From contig WHTH01000042.1 in NCBI GenBank assembly GCA_009377865.1, positions 1 through 36,318 of the forward strand: 36,318 nucleotides of DNA. Direction: 5' to 3'. A program made the translations under genes and the position numbers. Positions 1 through 8,122 of the stretch are shown here, one piece after another. Origin of the DNA: Pseudonocardiaceae bacterium (GTDB taxonomy: Bacteria > Actinomycetota > Actinomycetes > Mycobacteriales > Pseudonocardiaceae). A model generated the notes under the pieces. The model did not search any database. It was not told where the DNA came from and saw only the letters and a program-made list of their open reading frames with translations. Every line of letters begins with the position of its first letter. Position 1 is the stretch's first letter.

Positions 1-933
1 CCGTAGCGGCGGGCCAGGCGCCGGTAGCGTTCGCCGAGGAAGGTGTCGGTCCGCGCGACCGATGCGACGATCTCGCCGAGGGTGCCTGCTAGCCAGGGGT
101 TGCCCTTGCCTGTGGTCCCGCCGCGTTTCCTGCCGGCGGAGTTGCGGTCGATCGGGGCGAACTGCGCCCACGACACCAGGTGCGCGGCGCTGGGGAACCG
201 GGATCTGAGCGGTCAGCACGTCGATGTGGGCGAGCATGGACTGGAGGAGGAAGCCGTGGTGGTCCTCGAAGTGCCCGGTCAGCGCCTCCTCCAGGACGGC
301 GATCTTGGAGCGCATGGTGCCGCGGGCCATCTGCGCCAACACCTTGGGACTGCGTTGTCCGGTGATCAACGCGCCGAGCATCTCCCGGCCCGACACCCCG
401 AAGATGTCGCTGATCACCGAGGACAGCTTGATCTGGGTGTCCTCGAGCAGCTTTTCGACCCGCTGCTTCTCCCGGGTCCGTTCCCGGATCAGCGAGCGGC
501 GGTAGCGGGTCAGGTCCCGCAGCTGCCGGATCGGCTTGGGGTGCACCAGGCTCGGCGAGCACATGCCCCGCTCCACCACCTTGGCCAGCCAGACCGCGTC
601 GATCTTGTCGGTCTTGGGTCGGCCCGGCACGTTCTTCACGTGCTTGGCGTTGAGCAGCCAGCAGGTGAAACCCTCGGCCTCCAGCAGGTAGAACACCGGC
701 TTCCAGTAGTCGCTGGTGGCTTCCATGGCGACCAGTTCCACCCGTTCGCAGCGCAACCAGTCCGCCAGCTCCAGCAGCGACCGTGACAGCGTCGAGTACT
801 CGCGGATCTCCTGTCGCCGCCGGTCTGGCCGGTCCTCGTGCGGAACCCGCACGCAGGCCATCAGGGCGGCCTTGCCCAGATCGAGCGCGGCTACCCGCGC
901 GACCAGCTCGACCGGCTCGTCGGTCGTTTCCAT
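1..933 (-). pseudogene. IS110-family transposase (DEDD/Tnp_20), internally deleted and frameshifted, 3' end outside window
   Basis: Reading leftwards from ATG at 933, the protein opens with a RuvC-like DEDD domain. ALDLGKA carries Asp18, followed by VAMEATSDYW with the acidic Glu, then KTDKIDAVWLAK with the paired Asp residues and a basic helical linker. After MLAHIDVLTAQIP the frame breaks near 195-205. Downstream, a different frame reads SAAHLVSWAQFAP and later TDTFLGERYRR, the Tnp_20 domain with its serine nucleophile segment. Several tens of residues normally lying between these blocks (helix-hairpin and GVG region) are missing, so this looks like a deletion plus frameshift rather than programmed shifting. 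The product should be inactive. The family assignment is strong; exact junction placement is uncertain by a few bases. Confidence 0.85.
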
Positions 934-1182
934 GTCCTCACCTCAACCACGCTCGTCACGGACGGACCAGGCGTGGCTGCCCGGGGAGCCAGCGGGCCAG
1001 GAACAGAGGCGAACTCTCGTGCTCGAGGCAACAATGCAGTGGCCCCTCACAGCAGCTCCCAGCGTCAGACTATTCATCGGCCTCGGGCGAGGCACCAAGC
1101 GACCACGACGTCACGGGCAGCCACAGGCCAGATTTTCAGCCCGGCACGGGCGCCCCCGCCAGGGGGAACTCGAGACTATTCG
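934..1182 (-). ncRNA. Possible IS110 bridge-RNA region (relic)
   Basis: IS110 elements place a structured bridge RNA in the non-coding end upstream of the transposase. This roughly 250-nt stretch is the equivalent position and contains no credible gene. The 9-mer AGACTATTC occurs at 1173-1181, at the inferred element/host junction, and again at 1067-1075 inside the element. That is the layout expected if an RNA guide loop copies a boundary or target sequence. No secondary structure was computed. Confidence 0.3.
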
Positions 1183-1719
1183 GTGGCTTTCCTGGTAACC
1201 CTTGAGGGGATCAAGCGCGCCGAGTTCATCGAACCGTGGCGGGCCGTCCAGGAGGTCGGGGGAACGCCGGATCTGATCGCGGCGAGACCGGACATGCTGC
1301 GGGCATTCGACGACCAGGACAACCAGATAACGATGCGGGTCAAACAGGGGACCCACGATGCCAGTGTCGACGCCTACGACGGCTTGGTGCTCACCGGCGG
1401 TGGGGTCGATTCCGAAACCTTGCATGCTGACCCCCGTGCCATGCGACTCGTCAGCGAGTTCGTCGCTCAGGGTAAGCCGGTTGCGGCGATCGGTGAGTCA
1501 GTAGCGACGCTGATCAAAGCTGATGTCGTCCGCGGGCGTCGCGTGAGCACCCAGCCCGCGCTGGAGGGCGAACTGCGCGACGCCGGCGCCGAGTGTGTCG
1601 CGGAGCCGGTCGTGGTCGACAACGGGCTGGTCACCAGCCGCAACCTCGACGACGTGCCCGCCTTCTGCCAAGGGCTCGTCGAGGAGTTCGGTAGGGTGGC
1701 GGGTCTCGCCGTAGACTAG
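1183..1719 (+). pseudogene. DJ-1/PfpI-family protein, 5'-truncated by IS110 and lacking the nucleophilic Cys
   Basis: About 178 codons match the DJ-1/PfpI (class I glutamine amidotransferase-like) fold from the first beta strand (VAFLVTLEGI) through YDGLVLTGGG to the C-terminal PAFCQGLVEEF block. Two defects stand out. The usual N-terminal 8-10 residues are replaced by IS110 sequence, leaving only a GTG at 1183 or an in-frame extension through the IS. At the nucleophile elbow, where relatives have AAICH, this protein has AAIGES: the catalytic Cys and the following His are Gly and Glu. Family members act as proteases, deglycases or chaperones; this copy should lack that chemistry. It is probably a decaying gene, though a non-catalytic product translated from within the IS cannot be excluded. 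Confidence 0.7.
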
Positions 1720-1745
1720 AAGAATCCCCGCTCGAGGAAGCGCGC

Positions 1746-1958
1746 GTGATCCAACCAGGCAGTCTCGACGGCCCCCGGTGCTCGGCGAAGGGCTGCACCG
1801 CGTCCGCCGTCTGGGCGCTGGTGTGGAACAACCCCCGCGTCCACACACCGGATCGGCGCAAGACATGGCTGGCCTGCGACGACCACCGCGGCTATCTCGG
1901 CGACTTCCTCGACCGGCGCGGCTTCCTGCACGAGGTCGTGGCAGCCGACCAGGCGTGA
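1746..1958 (+). CDS. Small conserved actinobacterial protein with CxxxxC and CxxH pairs
   Basis: A 70-residue protein starting at GTG 1746. I recognise it only as a conserved hypothetical of actinobacteria. It has Cys12 and Cys17 (RCSAKGC) near the N-terminus and a Cys-x2-His (ACDDH) at about residues 44-47. Together these could bind one zinc ion; this is inferred from spacing only. The middle contains conserved-looking aromatic and proline residues (WALVWNNP). It has no signal peptide or membrane segment. It converges with the HMG-CoA lyase gene, whose stop lies 7 bp beyond this stop. Function unknown. Confidence 0.6.
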   Translation: MIQPGSLDGPRCSAKGCTASAVWALVWNNPRVHTPDRRKTWLACDDHRGYLGDFLDRRGFLHEVVAADQA

Positions 1959-1965
1959 GTCGGCG

Positions 1966-2898
1966 TCACCCGACCAGCGCGCGGACGACGCGCGACGGTG
2001 ACGGGCGGCCGAGCCGGCGGGCCATCCAGCCACTGGTCTCGACCAGCGCATCGAGGTCGACCCCGTGCACGATGCCCAGCCCGTCGAGCATCCACACCAG
2101 ATCCTCGGTGGCGAGGTTGCCGGTTGCCGACTCGGCGTACGGGCAGCCGCCCAGCCCACCTGCACTGGCGTCGACGCAGGTCACCCCGCAGCGCAGCGCC
2201 GCGAGCGTGTTCGACAGCGCCTGGCCGTAGGTGTCGTGGAAGTGCACCGCCACGGTGTCGCCGCCGACACCGGCACGGGCGAACCGCTCCAGCAGCACCT
2301 CGACGTGCCCAGGCGTGGCGACCCCGATGGTGTCGCCGAGCGAGAGCTGCTCGCAGCCCAGCGCCAGCAGCCGGCGCCCCACCTCGACGACCTGCCCGAC
2401 ACTGACCGGCCCCTCCCATGGGTCGCCGAAGCACATCGACACGTAGCCGCGCACCCGCATGCCCTCAGCGCGGGCCTTGCCGACCACCGCCTCGAACATG
2501 GTGAACTGATCGTCGAGGCTGCGGTTGAGGTTGCGCTGCGCGAAGCTCTCGGTGGCCGACGCGAACACCGCGATGTCATCGACCCCGGCCTGCAGCGCGC
2601 GAACGAGTCCCCGTTCGTTGGGCACCAGCACGGGGTAGCGCACGCCGCGACGGCGCTGCAACGTCGCCAGCAGGTCGGAGGCATCGGCGAGCTGCGGGAC
2701 CCACCCCGGGTGCACGAAGCTGGTCGCCTCCAGCACGCTCAGCCCGGCGGCGGCGAGCCGGTCGAGGAACTCCGCCTTGACTGCGACGTCGACCGTCGCT
2801 GCCTCGTTCTGCAGCCCGTCGCGGGCCCCGACCTCCCAGATCGTCACCTGCGACGGCAGCCCACCGCTCGGGTGCGGGTCGGGCAGCCGTCCCCCCAT
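1966..2898 (-). CDS. mvaB: Hydroxymethylglutaryl-CoA lyase
   Basis: This 310-residue cytosolic TIM-barrel enzyme of the HMGL-like family cleaves HMG-CoA to acetyl-CoA and acetoacetate, the last step of leucine breakdown. Diagnostic features are EVGARDGLQNE near the N-terminus (catalytic Arg26, metal-ligand Asp27), the His219-x-His221 metal ligands in HFHDTYGQA, and GGLGGCPYA with the flexible-loop catalytic Cys252. The start is ATG 2898-2896, which overlaps the TGA of the upstream PH-domain gene by one base (TGATG), so the two are translationally coupled. An in-frame extension upstream would lie wholly inside that gene and is not credible. Length is normal for bacterial HMG-CoA lyase. The symbol is the usual bacterial name; hmgL is also used. 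Confidence 0.92.
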   Translation of the reverse strand: MGGRLPDPHPSGGLPSQVTIWEVGARDGLQNEAATVDVAVKAEFLDRLAAAGLSVLEATSFVHPGWVPQLADASDLLATLQRRRGVRYPVLVPNERGLVRALQAGVDDIAVFASATESFAQRNLNRSLDDQFTMFEAVVGKARAEGMRVRGYVSMCFGDPWEGPVSVGQVVEVGRRLLALGCEQLSLGDTIGVATPGHVEVLLERFARAGVGGDTVAVHFHDTYGQALSNTLAALRCGVTCVDASAGGLGGCPYAESATGNLATEDLVWMLDGLGIVHGVDLDALVETSGWMARRLGRPSPSRVVRALVG

Positions 2899-3419
2899 CA
2901 GCGCCTCCCGTCCCCGGTCTGGCTGCCAGAACCTGGCGCGTTGGGGTTGACCTGCCGGTATAGCAGCGAGTGCACCCGCTCCACCTGCGGGATGTCGTCG
3001 AACTCCAGCGGCTCGTCGGAGGCCGACTCGACCATCAGCGTCCCGACGCCGAGCATCCGCTCCACGAACGAGTGCCGGAACTGGACGGAGTTGACGCGGT
3101 TGAGCGGGATGTCGATGCCGGTGCGGGTGAGCACGCCCTCGCGGACCAGCACTCGCCTGTTGGTGACGATGAAGTGCGTGGTGCGCCAGCGCAGCAGGGG
3201 CGCCAGCGTCAGCCAACCCACCCCGATGCCGCCGATCACACCCACCGCGATCCAGCCGTAGAACTCCCAGCTCTGTCCAGCGGCCAGCGCGGCGACGAAG
3301 GCCCCCGCGGCCACGATGAGCAGGAAGGCCAGCACCGGCGCCACCAGCATCTTCCAGTGCGGGTGCTTGTGGAGCATCACCTGCTCACCGTCGGCGAGCA
3401 GCTCGTCCGGGTAGGCCAC
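2898..3419 (-). CDS. PH-domain (bPH2-type) membrane protein, Rv3278c-like
   Basis: A 173-residue protein. Residues 1-22 are cytoplasmic (DELLADGEQVMLHKHPHWKML), followed by two hydrophobic helices at about 23-46 and 54-76. A bacterial pleckstrin-homology-like domain then holds the family hallmark of an ITNRRV-type strand, here IVTNRRVLVREGVLTRTGIDIPL, and a segment around LMVESAS. In M. tuberculosis the corresponding gene, Rv3278c, also lies beside birA, which supports orthology by context. No enzymatic role is known; such proteins are membrane-anchored adaptors of unclear partner. It is transcribed away from birA and is directly coupled to the HMG-CoA lyase gene downstream. Confidence 0.85.
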   Translation of the reverse strand: MAYPDELLADGEQVMLHKHPHWKMLVAPVLAFLLIVAAGAFVAALAAGQSWEFYGWIAVGVIGGIGVGWLTLAPLLRWRTTHFIVTNRRVLVREGVLTRTGIDIPLNRVNSVQFRHSFVERMLGVGTLMVESASDEPLEFDDIPQVERVHSLLYRQVNPNAPGSGSQTGDGRR

Positions 3420-3523
3420 GACTCCTCCTCGTCACGCCGGTGACCTGGCCACGACGTCACCGCGGGCGGGCAGCCACCGTCACGATCACGCTACCGCCTG
3501 ACCGTCACGGGACCCACCGCCCC

Positions 3524-4339
3524 TCACTCCGGGCGCACGTGCGTGACGTCCCCGGCGCTGAGCGCCTGACGGCCCCCGGCGGCGTCGATCACGAGCCGTC
3601 CCTCGGCATCGACGTCCACCGCGATGCCGGCCAGCTGCTGCCCCGCGGGCAGCGCCACGCTGACCTGCCGGCCGAGAGTGGCGCAGCAACGCCGGTAGGC
3701 ATCGCGGAGTCCACTGGCGACCGCGTCTCCGCGGGCGTCGCGCCAGTGCCGCTCGAGGAGGTCGAGCCGACGCAGCAGCTCTGCCAGCAGTGCGTTCCGG
3801 TCGGTGCATCCCGACCCCTCGATGGCCAGCGAGGTGGCCTGCGGCACGGGCAGCTCGCCGGCCGGCAGGGTCACGTTGAGCCCGATCCCGAGCACCACCG
3901 CGTCACCGCACACCTCGGCGAGGATTCCTGCGGCCTTGCGCCGCTGCGGTCCCAGCAGCAGGTCGTTGGGCCATTTCACCGCCACCTGCACCCCACACAG
4001 CTCGGCGACGACCTCGCCGAGCGCGACCCCGGCCAGCAGCGGCAACCAGCCCCACCGCTGTTGCGGCACCGGCTGCGGCCGCAGCAGCACCGACAGCGCG
4101 AGGCCGGAACGGGGTGGCGCAACCCAGCCCCTCCCGGCGCGGCCGCGCCCTGCCGTCTGGTGCTCGGCGACGAGCACCGTGCGGTCCGCGGCGCCGGCCC
4201 GGGCGGCTGCGGCCAGTTCGGCGTTGGTGGAGCCGGTCTCGGCCACGACGTCGAGCGCGGTGTACGGGCCGTGTGGCGCGACCAGGGCTTGGCGCAGCGC
4301 CTCGACCTGCATCGAGGGGCGCGCCGGCTCGGACGACAT
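3524..4339 (-). CDS. birA: Biotin--[acetyl-CoA-carboxylase] ligase, monofunctional
   Basis: A 271-residue class I biotin protein ligase that activates biotin with ATP and attaches it to the biotin-carrier lysine of carboxylases, here most obviously AccA3 encoded in this window. Visible motifs are ETGSTNAE at about 34-41, the biotinyl-AMP loop GRGRAGRGW at 64-72, KWPNDLL at 122-128, then KAAGILAE and GIGLNV. The N-terminal DNA-binding domain of E. coli BirA is absent, as in other actinobacteria, so it is not a repressor. I chose ATG 4339 ([10 protein letters not shown]) because upstream in-frame ATGs would overlap the divergent accD5 promoter and coding sequence. It is divergent from accD5 with 34 bp between starts. 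Confidence 0.9.
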   Translation of the reverse strand: MSSEPARPSMQVEALRQALVAPHGPYTALDVVAETGSTNAELAAAARAGAADRTVLVAEHQTAGRGRAGRGWVAPPRSGLALSVLLRPQPVPQQRWGWLPLLAGVALGEVVAELCGVQVAVKWPNDLLLGPQRRKAAGILAEVCGDAVVLGIGLNVTLPAGELPVPQATSLAIEGSGCTDRNALLAELLRRLDLLERHWRDARGDAVASGLRDAYRRCCATLGRQVSVALPAGQQLAGIAVDVDAEGRLVIDAAGGRQALSAGDVTHVRPE

Positions 4340-4359
4340 GGCGGGCAACGCTACCGGGC

Positions 4360-4374
4360 TAGGGTTGGCTGCCA
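4360..4374 (+). promoter_or_regulatory. TAGGGT -10 box of accD5, probably leaderless
   Basis: TAGGGT at 4360-4365 fits the actinobacterial -10 pattern TAnnnT. Only eight bases separate it from the accD5 ATG at 4374, so transcription should begin at or next to the start codon. No Shine-Dalgarno sequence precedes the ATG, which agrees with leaderless translation. No convincing -35 box was seen. Inference from sequence only. Confidence 0.5.
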
Positions 4375-6014
4375 TGAGCAGTGCCACCGAGCCGATCGGC
4401 GTCCCGCCCGGGGACGAGCCGGACATCCACAGCACCGCGGGCAAGCTCGCCGACCTCTACCGGCGCAACGACGAGGCGGTGCACGCCAGCTCGGCACGAG
4501 CGGTGGAGAAGCAGCATGCCAAGGGCAAGCAGACCGCGCGCGAGCGCATCGACATGCTGATGGACCCCGGCTCGTTCATCGAGCTCGACGAGCTGGCGCG
4601 GCACCGCTCCACCGCCTTCGGCCAGCAGCGCAACCGGCCATACGGCGACGGGGTGGTCACCGGCTACGGCAGCGTGGACGGCCGGCCGGTGTGCGTGTTC
4701 AGTCAGGACGTCACCATCTTCGGCGGCAGCCTCGGTGAGGTGTACGGCGAGAAGATCGTCAAGGTGATGGACCTGGCGATCAAGACGGGCTGCCCGATCG
4801 TCGGGATCAACGAGGGTGGCGGCGCCCGCATCCAGGAGGGTGTGGTCTCGCTCGGCCTCTACGGCCAGATCTTCCTGCGCAACACCCACGCCTCCGGGGT
4901 GATCCCGCAGATCTCGCTGATCATGGGTCCGTGCGCGGGCGGGCACGTCTATTCCCCCGCGCTGACCGACTTCACCGTGATGGTCGACCAGACGTCGAAC
5001 ATGTTCATCACCGGCCCGGATGTGATCAAGACGGTGACCGGTGAGGAGGTCGGGTTCGAGGACCTCGGCGGCGGGCGGACCCACAACACGAAGTCGGGCA
5101 ATGCGCACTACCTCGGCGCCGACGACGACGACGCCATCAGCTACGTCAAGGAGCTGCTCAGCTTCCTGCCGTCGAACAACCTGTCGGAGCCGCCGCGGTT
5201 CGAGGGCCCGGATCTGACCGAGTCGGCGGTCGCCGACACGATCAGCGACGCGGACCGCGAACTCGACACGCTGATCCCGGACTCGGCCAACCAACCCTAC
5301 GACATGCACGAGGTGATCACCCGCATCGTCGACGACAGCGAGTTCCTCGAGGTGCACGAGCTGTTCGCGCCCAACATCCTCGTCGGCTTCGGCCGGGTCG
5401 AGGGCCGTGCGGTGGGGATCGTCGCCAATCAGCCCACCCAGCTCGCCGGTTGCCTCGACATCGACGCCGCAGAGAAGGCCGCCCGGTTCGTGCGGACCTG
5501 CGACGCCTTCAATGTGCCGGTGCTCACCTTCGTCGACGTCCCCGGCTTCCTGCCCGGCACCGACCAGGAGTGGAACGGCATCATCCGGCGCGGCGCCAAG
5601 CTGATCTACGCCTACGCTGAGGCGACCGTCCCCAAGGTCACCGTGATCACCCGCAAGGCCTACGGCGGCGCCTACGACGTGATGGGCTCCAAGCACCTCG
5701 GCGCCGATATGAACCTGGCGTGGCCCTCGGCCCAGATCGCCGTGATGGGGGCGTCGGGCGCCGCCAACATCCTCTACCGCAAGGAACTCGCCGACGCCGA
5801 GAAGCGCGGTGACGACGTCGAGGCACTGCGGGCGCAGCGGCAGCAGGAGTACGAGGACACCCTGGCCAACCCCTACGTCGCCGCCGAGCGGGGCTACGTC
5901 GACTCGGTGATCCCGCCGTCCTATACCCGGTCCTACGTAGCGCGGTCGTTGCGGATGCTGGCTGACAAGCGCGAGACGCTGCCCCCCAAGAAGCACGGCA
6001 ACATCCCGCTGTAA
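4374..6014 (+). CDS. accD5: Acyl-CoA (propionyl-CoA) carboxylase carboxyltransferase beta subunit
   Basis: A 546-residue biotin-dependent carboxyltransferase, essentially the length of M. tuberculosis AccD5. It moves CO2 from biotin on the alpha subunit to propionyl-CoA (or acetyl-CoA), giving methylmalonyl-CoA. The crotonase-fold N half carries [30 protein letters not shown] and [10 protein letters not shown]. The C half carries [13 protein letters not shown], the oxyanion-hole segment [10 protein letters not shown] and [13 protein letters not shown]. Start ATG 4374 matches the family N-terminus and lies just after a TAGGGT box. Position beside birA, accE5 and maf reproduces Rv3279c-Rv3282. 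Substrate preference for propionyl-CoA is inferred from orthology. Confidence 0.93.
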   Translation: MSSATEPIGVPPGDEPDIHSTAGKLADLYRRNDEAVHASSARAVEKQHAKGKQTARERIDMLMDPGSFIELDELARHRSTAFGQQRNRPYGDGVVTGYGSVDGRPVCVFSQDVTIFGGSLGEVYGEKIVKVMDLAIKTGCPIVGINEGGGARIQEGVVSLGLYGQIFLRNTHASGVIPQISLIMGPCAGGHVYSPALTDFTVMVDQTSNMFITGPDVIKTVTGEEVGFEDLGGGRTHNTKSGNAHYLGADDDDAISYVKELLSFLPSNNLSEPPRFEGPDLTESAVADTISDADRELDTLIPDSANQPYDMHEVITRIVDDSEFLEVHELFAPNILVGFGRVEGRAVGIVANQPTQLAGCLDIDAAEKAARFVRTCDAFNVPVLTFVDVPGFLPGTDQEWNGIIRRGAKLIYAYAEATVPKVTVITRKAYGGAYDVMGSKHLGADMNLAWPSAQIAVMGASGAANILYRKELADAEKRGDDVEALRAQRQQEYEDTLANPYVAAERGYVDSVIPPSYTRSYVARSLRMLADKRETLPPKKHGNIPL

Positions 6015-6094
6015 TGCGGCTTCGCCGCCCGTGCGTGCCGCCGCGAGCCATGACTCGAATCGCCACTCACGACCTGTCCACAGGAGGGAGGCAT

Positions 6095-6346
6095 ATGACC
6101 GAGCGACCGCTGCTGCGGGTGGTGCGGGTGGTGCGGGGGGAGCCGAGCGACGACGAACTCGCCGCGCTGACCGCCGTCGTCGCGGCCGCGGCGTCGCAGC
6201 CGGAGCCGTCGACGTCCCAGCCGTCGACGTCCCAGCCGTCGATGTCCCAGCCGTCGCGCTCGGCGTGGGCCGATCCGGCGCACCGGCTGCGGGCGCCGCT
6301 ACGGCCCGGGCCTGGCGCCTGGCGAGCCTCGGCATTGCCTCGGTAA
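6095..6346 (+). CDS. accE5: Acyl-CoA carboxylase epsilon subunit
   Basis: An 83-residue protein starting at ATG 6095 after a strong ribosome-binding site (AGGAGGGAG, 6082-6090). Epsilon subunits of actinobacterial acyl-CoA carboxylases are short, acidic at the N-terminus, poorly conserved, and bridge the alpha and beta subunits. Here residues 1-30 (LLRVVRVVRGEPSDDELAAL) match the family core, which ends in the usual SAWADP-x-HRLR block. Between them lies a Ser/Thr/Gln/Pro linker built from three copies of a five-residue unit. It lies 80 bp after accD5 and is presumably cotranscribed. Identity rests on motif plus position. Confidence 0.88.
   Translation: MTERPLLRVVRVVRGEPSDDELAALTAVVAAAASQPEPSTSQPSTSQPSMSQPSRSAWADPAHRLRAPLRPGPGAWRASALPR
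6206..6250 (+). repeat. 15-bp in-frame tandem repeat, three copies, in accE5
   Basis: Units at 6206-6220, 6221-6235 and 6236-6250. The first two are identical (CCGTCGACGTCCCAG) and the third differs by one base. They encode repeated S-T/M-S-Q-P units in the linker. A short partial unit follows. Copy number probably varies among strains by slippage. Confidence 0.85.
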
Positions 6347-6435
6347 GCGCATAAAGCGGCTGCGCCACACCGGCGAGCTCGGCTACGCCCACGATGTGTC
6401 GGACGACCACCCGGTCGCGCGCGCATCTTGTGACC

Positions 6436-6483
6436 GGCGCGCGCGAAGCTACGCGCGCGTGGCGAGAACTCGCGCGCGCGGCG
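6436..6483. repeat. Alternating CG-rich palindrome cluster between accE5 and maf
   Basis: Several CGCGCG runs and a short perfect hairpin (GCGAG-AA-CTCGC, about 6461-6472) lie in the 201-bp gap between accE5 and maf. The cluster could form hairpins or Z-DNA, or act as a weak terminator, but no T-run follows. No gene is visible in this gap. Confidence 0.35.
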
Positions 6484-6547
6484 CGGGTGGACACGCGTTG
6501 GATGAACGATCCACTGCAGGTGCGCAACCCGTCCTAGAGTCGACGCC

Positions 6548-7168
6548 GTGCGTCTCGTGCTCGCCTCAGCCTCCCCCGGCCGGCTCGGGGTGCTGCGCGC
6601 GGCGGGCGTCGATCCGGTGGTGCGGGTCTCCGACGTAGACGAGGCCGCGATCATGGCAGCCCATCCCGATGCGTCGCCCGCCGAGCTGGTCACCACGCTG
6701 GCTGAGGCGAAAGCGCGCGCGGTGCTCGGCGGGGTGGCCACCGAGTTCGGCGACGCGGTGGTCGTCGGCTGTGACTCGATGCTGCACGCAGGCGGTGAGC
6801 TGATCGGCAAGCCCGGTACGGCCGAGGCAGCCACGGCGAGGTGGCGCCAACTCGCCGGCGGCACCGGCGAGCTGCTCACCGGCCACGCCGTGCTGCGGCT
6901 CGACGGCGGCGAGCCGCAGCGGGTCGCGACCGGGACGCAGCGCACCCGGATCCGCTTCGGCTCCCCGTCACCGGCCGAGCTCGACGCCTACATCGCCTCC
7001 GGGGAGCCGCTGCGGGTCGCGGGTGGTTTCACCCTCCTCGGCCTGGGTGGCTGGTTCGTCGAGGGCGTCGACGGCGACCCGTCCAGCGTGATCGGGATCA
7101 GCCTGCCACTGACCCGGCAGCTGCTCGCCGAGGTCGGAGCATCGGTGACCGTGCTCTGGCAGCGATAG
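6548..7168 (+). CDS. maf: Maf/YhdE-type nucleoside triphosphate pyrophosphatase
   Basis: A 206-residue house-cleaning enzyme that hydrolyses non-canonical or pyrimidine NTPs to the monophosphate. The signature opens the protein: LASASPGR at residues 4-11 (normally SASPRR), then the catalytic acidic segment VVVGCDSML with Asp76, LIGKP, and the C-terminal GGFTLLGLGGWFVEGVDGDPSSVIGI block. The start is GTG 6548, immediately preceding RLVLASASP as in the family. Genomic position (accD5-accE5-maf-sseA) matches Rv3280-Rv3283. Substrate range cannot be read from sequence. Confidence 0.92.
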   Translation: MRLVLASASPGRLGVLRAAGVDPVVRVSDVDEAAIMAAHPDASPAELVTTLAEAKARAVLGGVATEFGDAVVVGCDSMLHAGGELIGKPGTAEAATARWRQLAGGTGELLTGHAVLRLDGGEPQRVATGTQRTRIRFGSPSPAELDAYIASGEPLRVAGGFTLLGLGGWFVEGVDGDPSSVIGISLPLTRQLLAEVGASVTVLWQR

Positions 7169-7187
7169 CCCTATACGCTCCATCGTC

Positions 7188-7601
7188 ATGCCGGACCCTG
7201 ACGACGACCTCGAGACCCGCGTGGCCACCCTGGAGCGCGAGGTCGCCCGGCTCCGCGAGCAGGCCGCGCTGACCAGCTCCGATGCGGCCGCCGCCCGCAC
7301 GCTGGCGGCCGGTGCCGACCATGACGTGTCGGAGGTCCGCGCTGAGCTGCGCGCCCACACCCAGAGCCTCAACGCGCTGCGGGAGACCCAGCTCGAACAG
7401 GGTCGGCTGCTTGCCGAGCATGGTCGGGCGCTCGACGATCATGGTCAGGCGCTTGCCGGGCACGGTCAGGCGCTTGCCGGGCATGGTCAGGCGATCGTCA
7501 GTCTGGACCAGAAGATGAGCGAGGGGTTCGCCACGCTCCACAGCGGGATGGCGCAGATCACCACCCTGCTGCAGGGTATCGCGGGTTCCGAGCAGGACTG
7601 A
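7188..7601 (+). CDS. Coiled-coil protein with heptad repeats
   Basis: A 137-residue, highly charged, helix-forming protein with no signal peptide or membrane segment. Residues 8-75 have a continuous coiled-coil look (LETRVATLEREVARLREQ). About residues 78-104 contain consecutive seven-residue units of the HGQALAG type, encoded by a near-identical 21-bp DNA repeat at about 7420-7490. The C-terminal part (QKMSEGFATLHSGMAQITTLLQGI) again looks helical. It begins 19 bp after maf and is probably cotranscribed. Similar proteins occur widely in actinobacteria without known function. Confidence 0.7.
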   Translation: MPDPDDDLETRVATLEREVARLREQAALTSSDAAAARTLAAGADHDVSEVRAELRAHTQSLNALRETQLEQGRLLAEHGRALDDHGQALAGHGQALAGHGQAIVSLDQKMSEGFATLHSGMAQITTLLQGIAGSEQD

Positions 7602-7630
7602 CTACGTGACGGCGCGTGCTGCCGGTCGCG

Positions 7631-7954
7631 CTAGTCGGCGTCGGTCGCCCGCCGGAGGAGCAATGTGAAGTGGTGTTCCGGGTCTTTCAGTAGGGCGTGG
7701 ATCGTCGTCACCACCGGGCAGGGCCACGGCACCGTGCAGATCCGGCAGTCGCCGGCCGGCTGTGGCCCGTGCTCGCCCAGCACGCCCCGGATGACGACCA
7801 CCAGGTCGGGGATCAGCTCCCGTGCCGTGTCCACGTCCTCTTCGGACCACTCGCCGCACCGGCTCGCCACGAACTCGGCCTCGTCGAGGTACTCGTAGAG
7901 ATCGGTCTGCAGCAGGCGGAACGCATCGGCGACCACTGGTGACAGCGTGTCCAT
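7631..7954 (-). CDS. Hypothetical protein with C-terminal CxxC-x5-C cluster
   Basis: A 107-residue protein starting at ATG 7954. The N-terminal 60 residues are acidic and helical (VVADAFRLLQTDLYEYLDEAEF). A Cys-rich patch CRICTVPWPC at about 73-82 follows and could bind a metal, then a short helical tail. It is divergent from the XRE/DUF5753 regulator gene across 168 bp. Proteins of this kind are common next to XRE/DUF397 pairs in Pseudonocardiales and Streptomyces, so it probably belongs to the same small module. Function unknown. An in-frame upstream extension to 8695 would run across the regulator gene and was rejected. Confidence 0.6.
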   Translation of the reverse strand: MDTLSPVVADAFRLLQTDLYEYLDEAEFVASRCGEWSEEDVDTARELIPDLVVVIRGVLGEHGPQPAGDCRICTVPWPCPVVTTIHALLKDPEHHFTLLLRRATDAD

Positions 7955-8086
7955 CGGAGACCTCCCGGGTCCGGGCGAGGCCCGCACCCCGCCGAGGACA
8001 ACCCGACACGGTTGGCCCCGGGACAAGCAATGAGCCCGTTCAGGGCCAGTTTGCGAATAGGACTTCGCCGGTGTCCCCCGCCGCCG

Positions 8087-8092
8087 TAGGGT
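8087..8092 (+). promoter_or_regulatory. TAGGGT -10 box of the XRE/DUF5753 gene
   Basis: TAGGGT lies 30 bp upstream of the ATG at 8123. With a transcription start near 8099 this leaves a short leader carrying the Shine-Dalgarno GGGGAGG. The surrounding CCGTAGGGTGCGCG also occurs at the punA promoter (23584-23597). The -35 region (TTCGCC, 8064-8069) is weak. Confidence 0.45.
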
Positions 8093-8122
8093 GCGCGTGA
8101 TCAACACCACGGGGAGGTCAGC

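Larger units (their letters stand above)
1..1182 (-). mobile_element. IS110-family insertion sequence, partial and decayed
   Basis: The element runs off the left edge of the window. Its transposase gene is on the minus strand, preceded by about 250 bp of non-coding DNA that ends where a DJ-1/PfpI coding sequence resumes at about 1183. IS110 elements usually lack terminal inverted repeats, and none were seen. The right boundary is inferred from the point where homology to the DJ-1/PfpI protein begins, so it is approximate. Confidence 0.75.

Noticed and set aside
2899-3216. N-terminal extension of HMG-CoA lyase
   Set aside because: It would lie inside the PH-domain gene in another frame; the ATG at 2898 fits the family N-terminus.
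2065-3261. Long plus-strand frame opposite HMG-CoA lyase and the PH-domain gene
   Set aside because: Both minus-strand genes carry family motifs; this frame carries none.
4359-6527. A 722-codon open frame antisense to accD5/accE5
   Set aside because: It mirrors accD5 codon by codon, has low-complexity R/A/G/V composition, and accD5 is an unmistakable gene. It is a by-product of high GC.
7420-7490. Short tandem 21-bp repeats considered as a CRISPR-like array
   Set aside because: They are contiguous, in frame, have no spacers and encode coiled-coil heptads.
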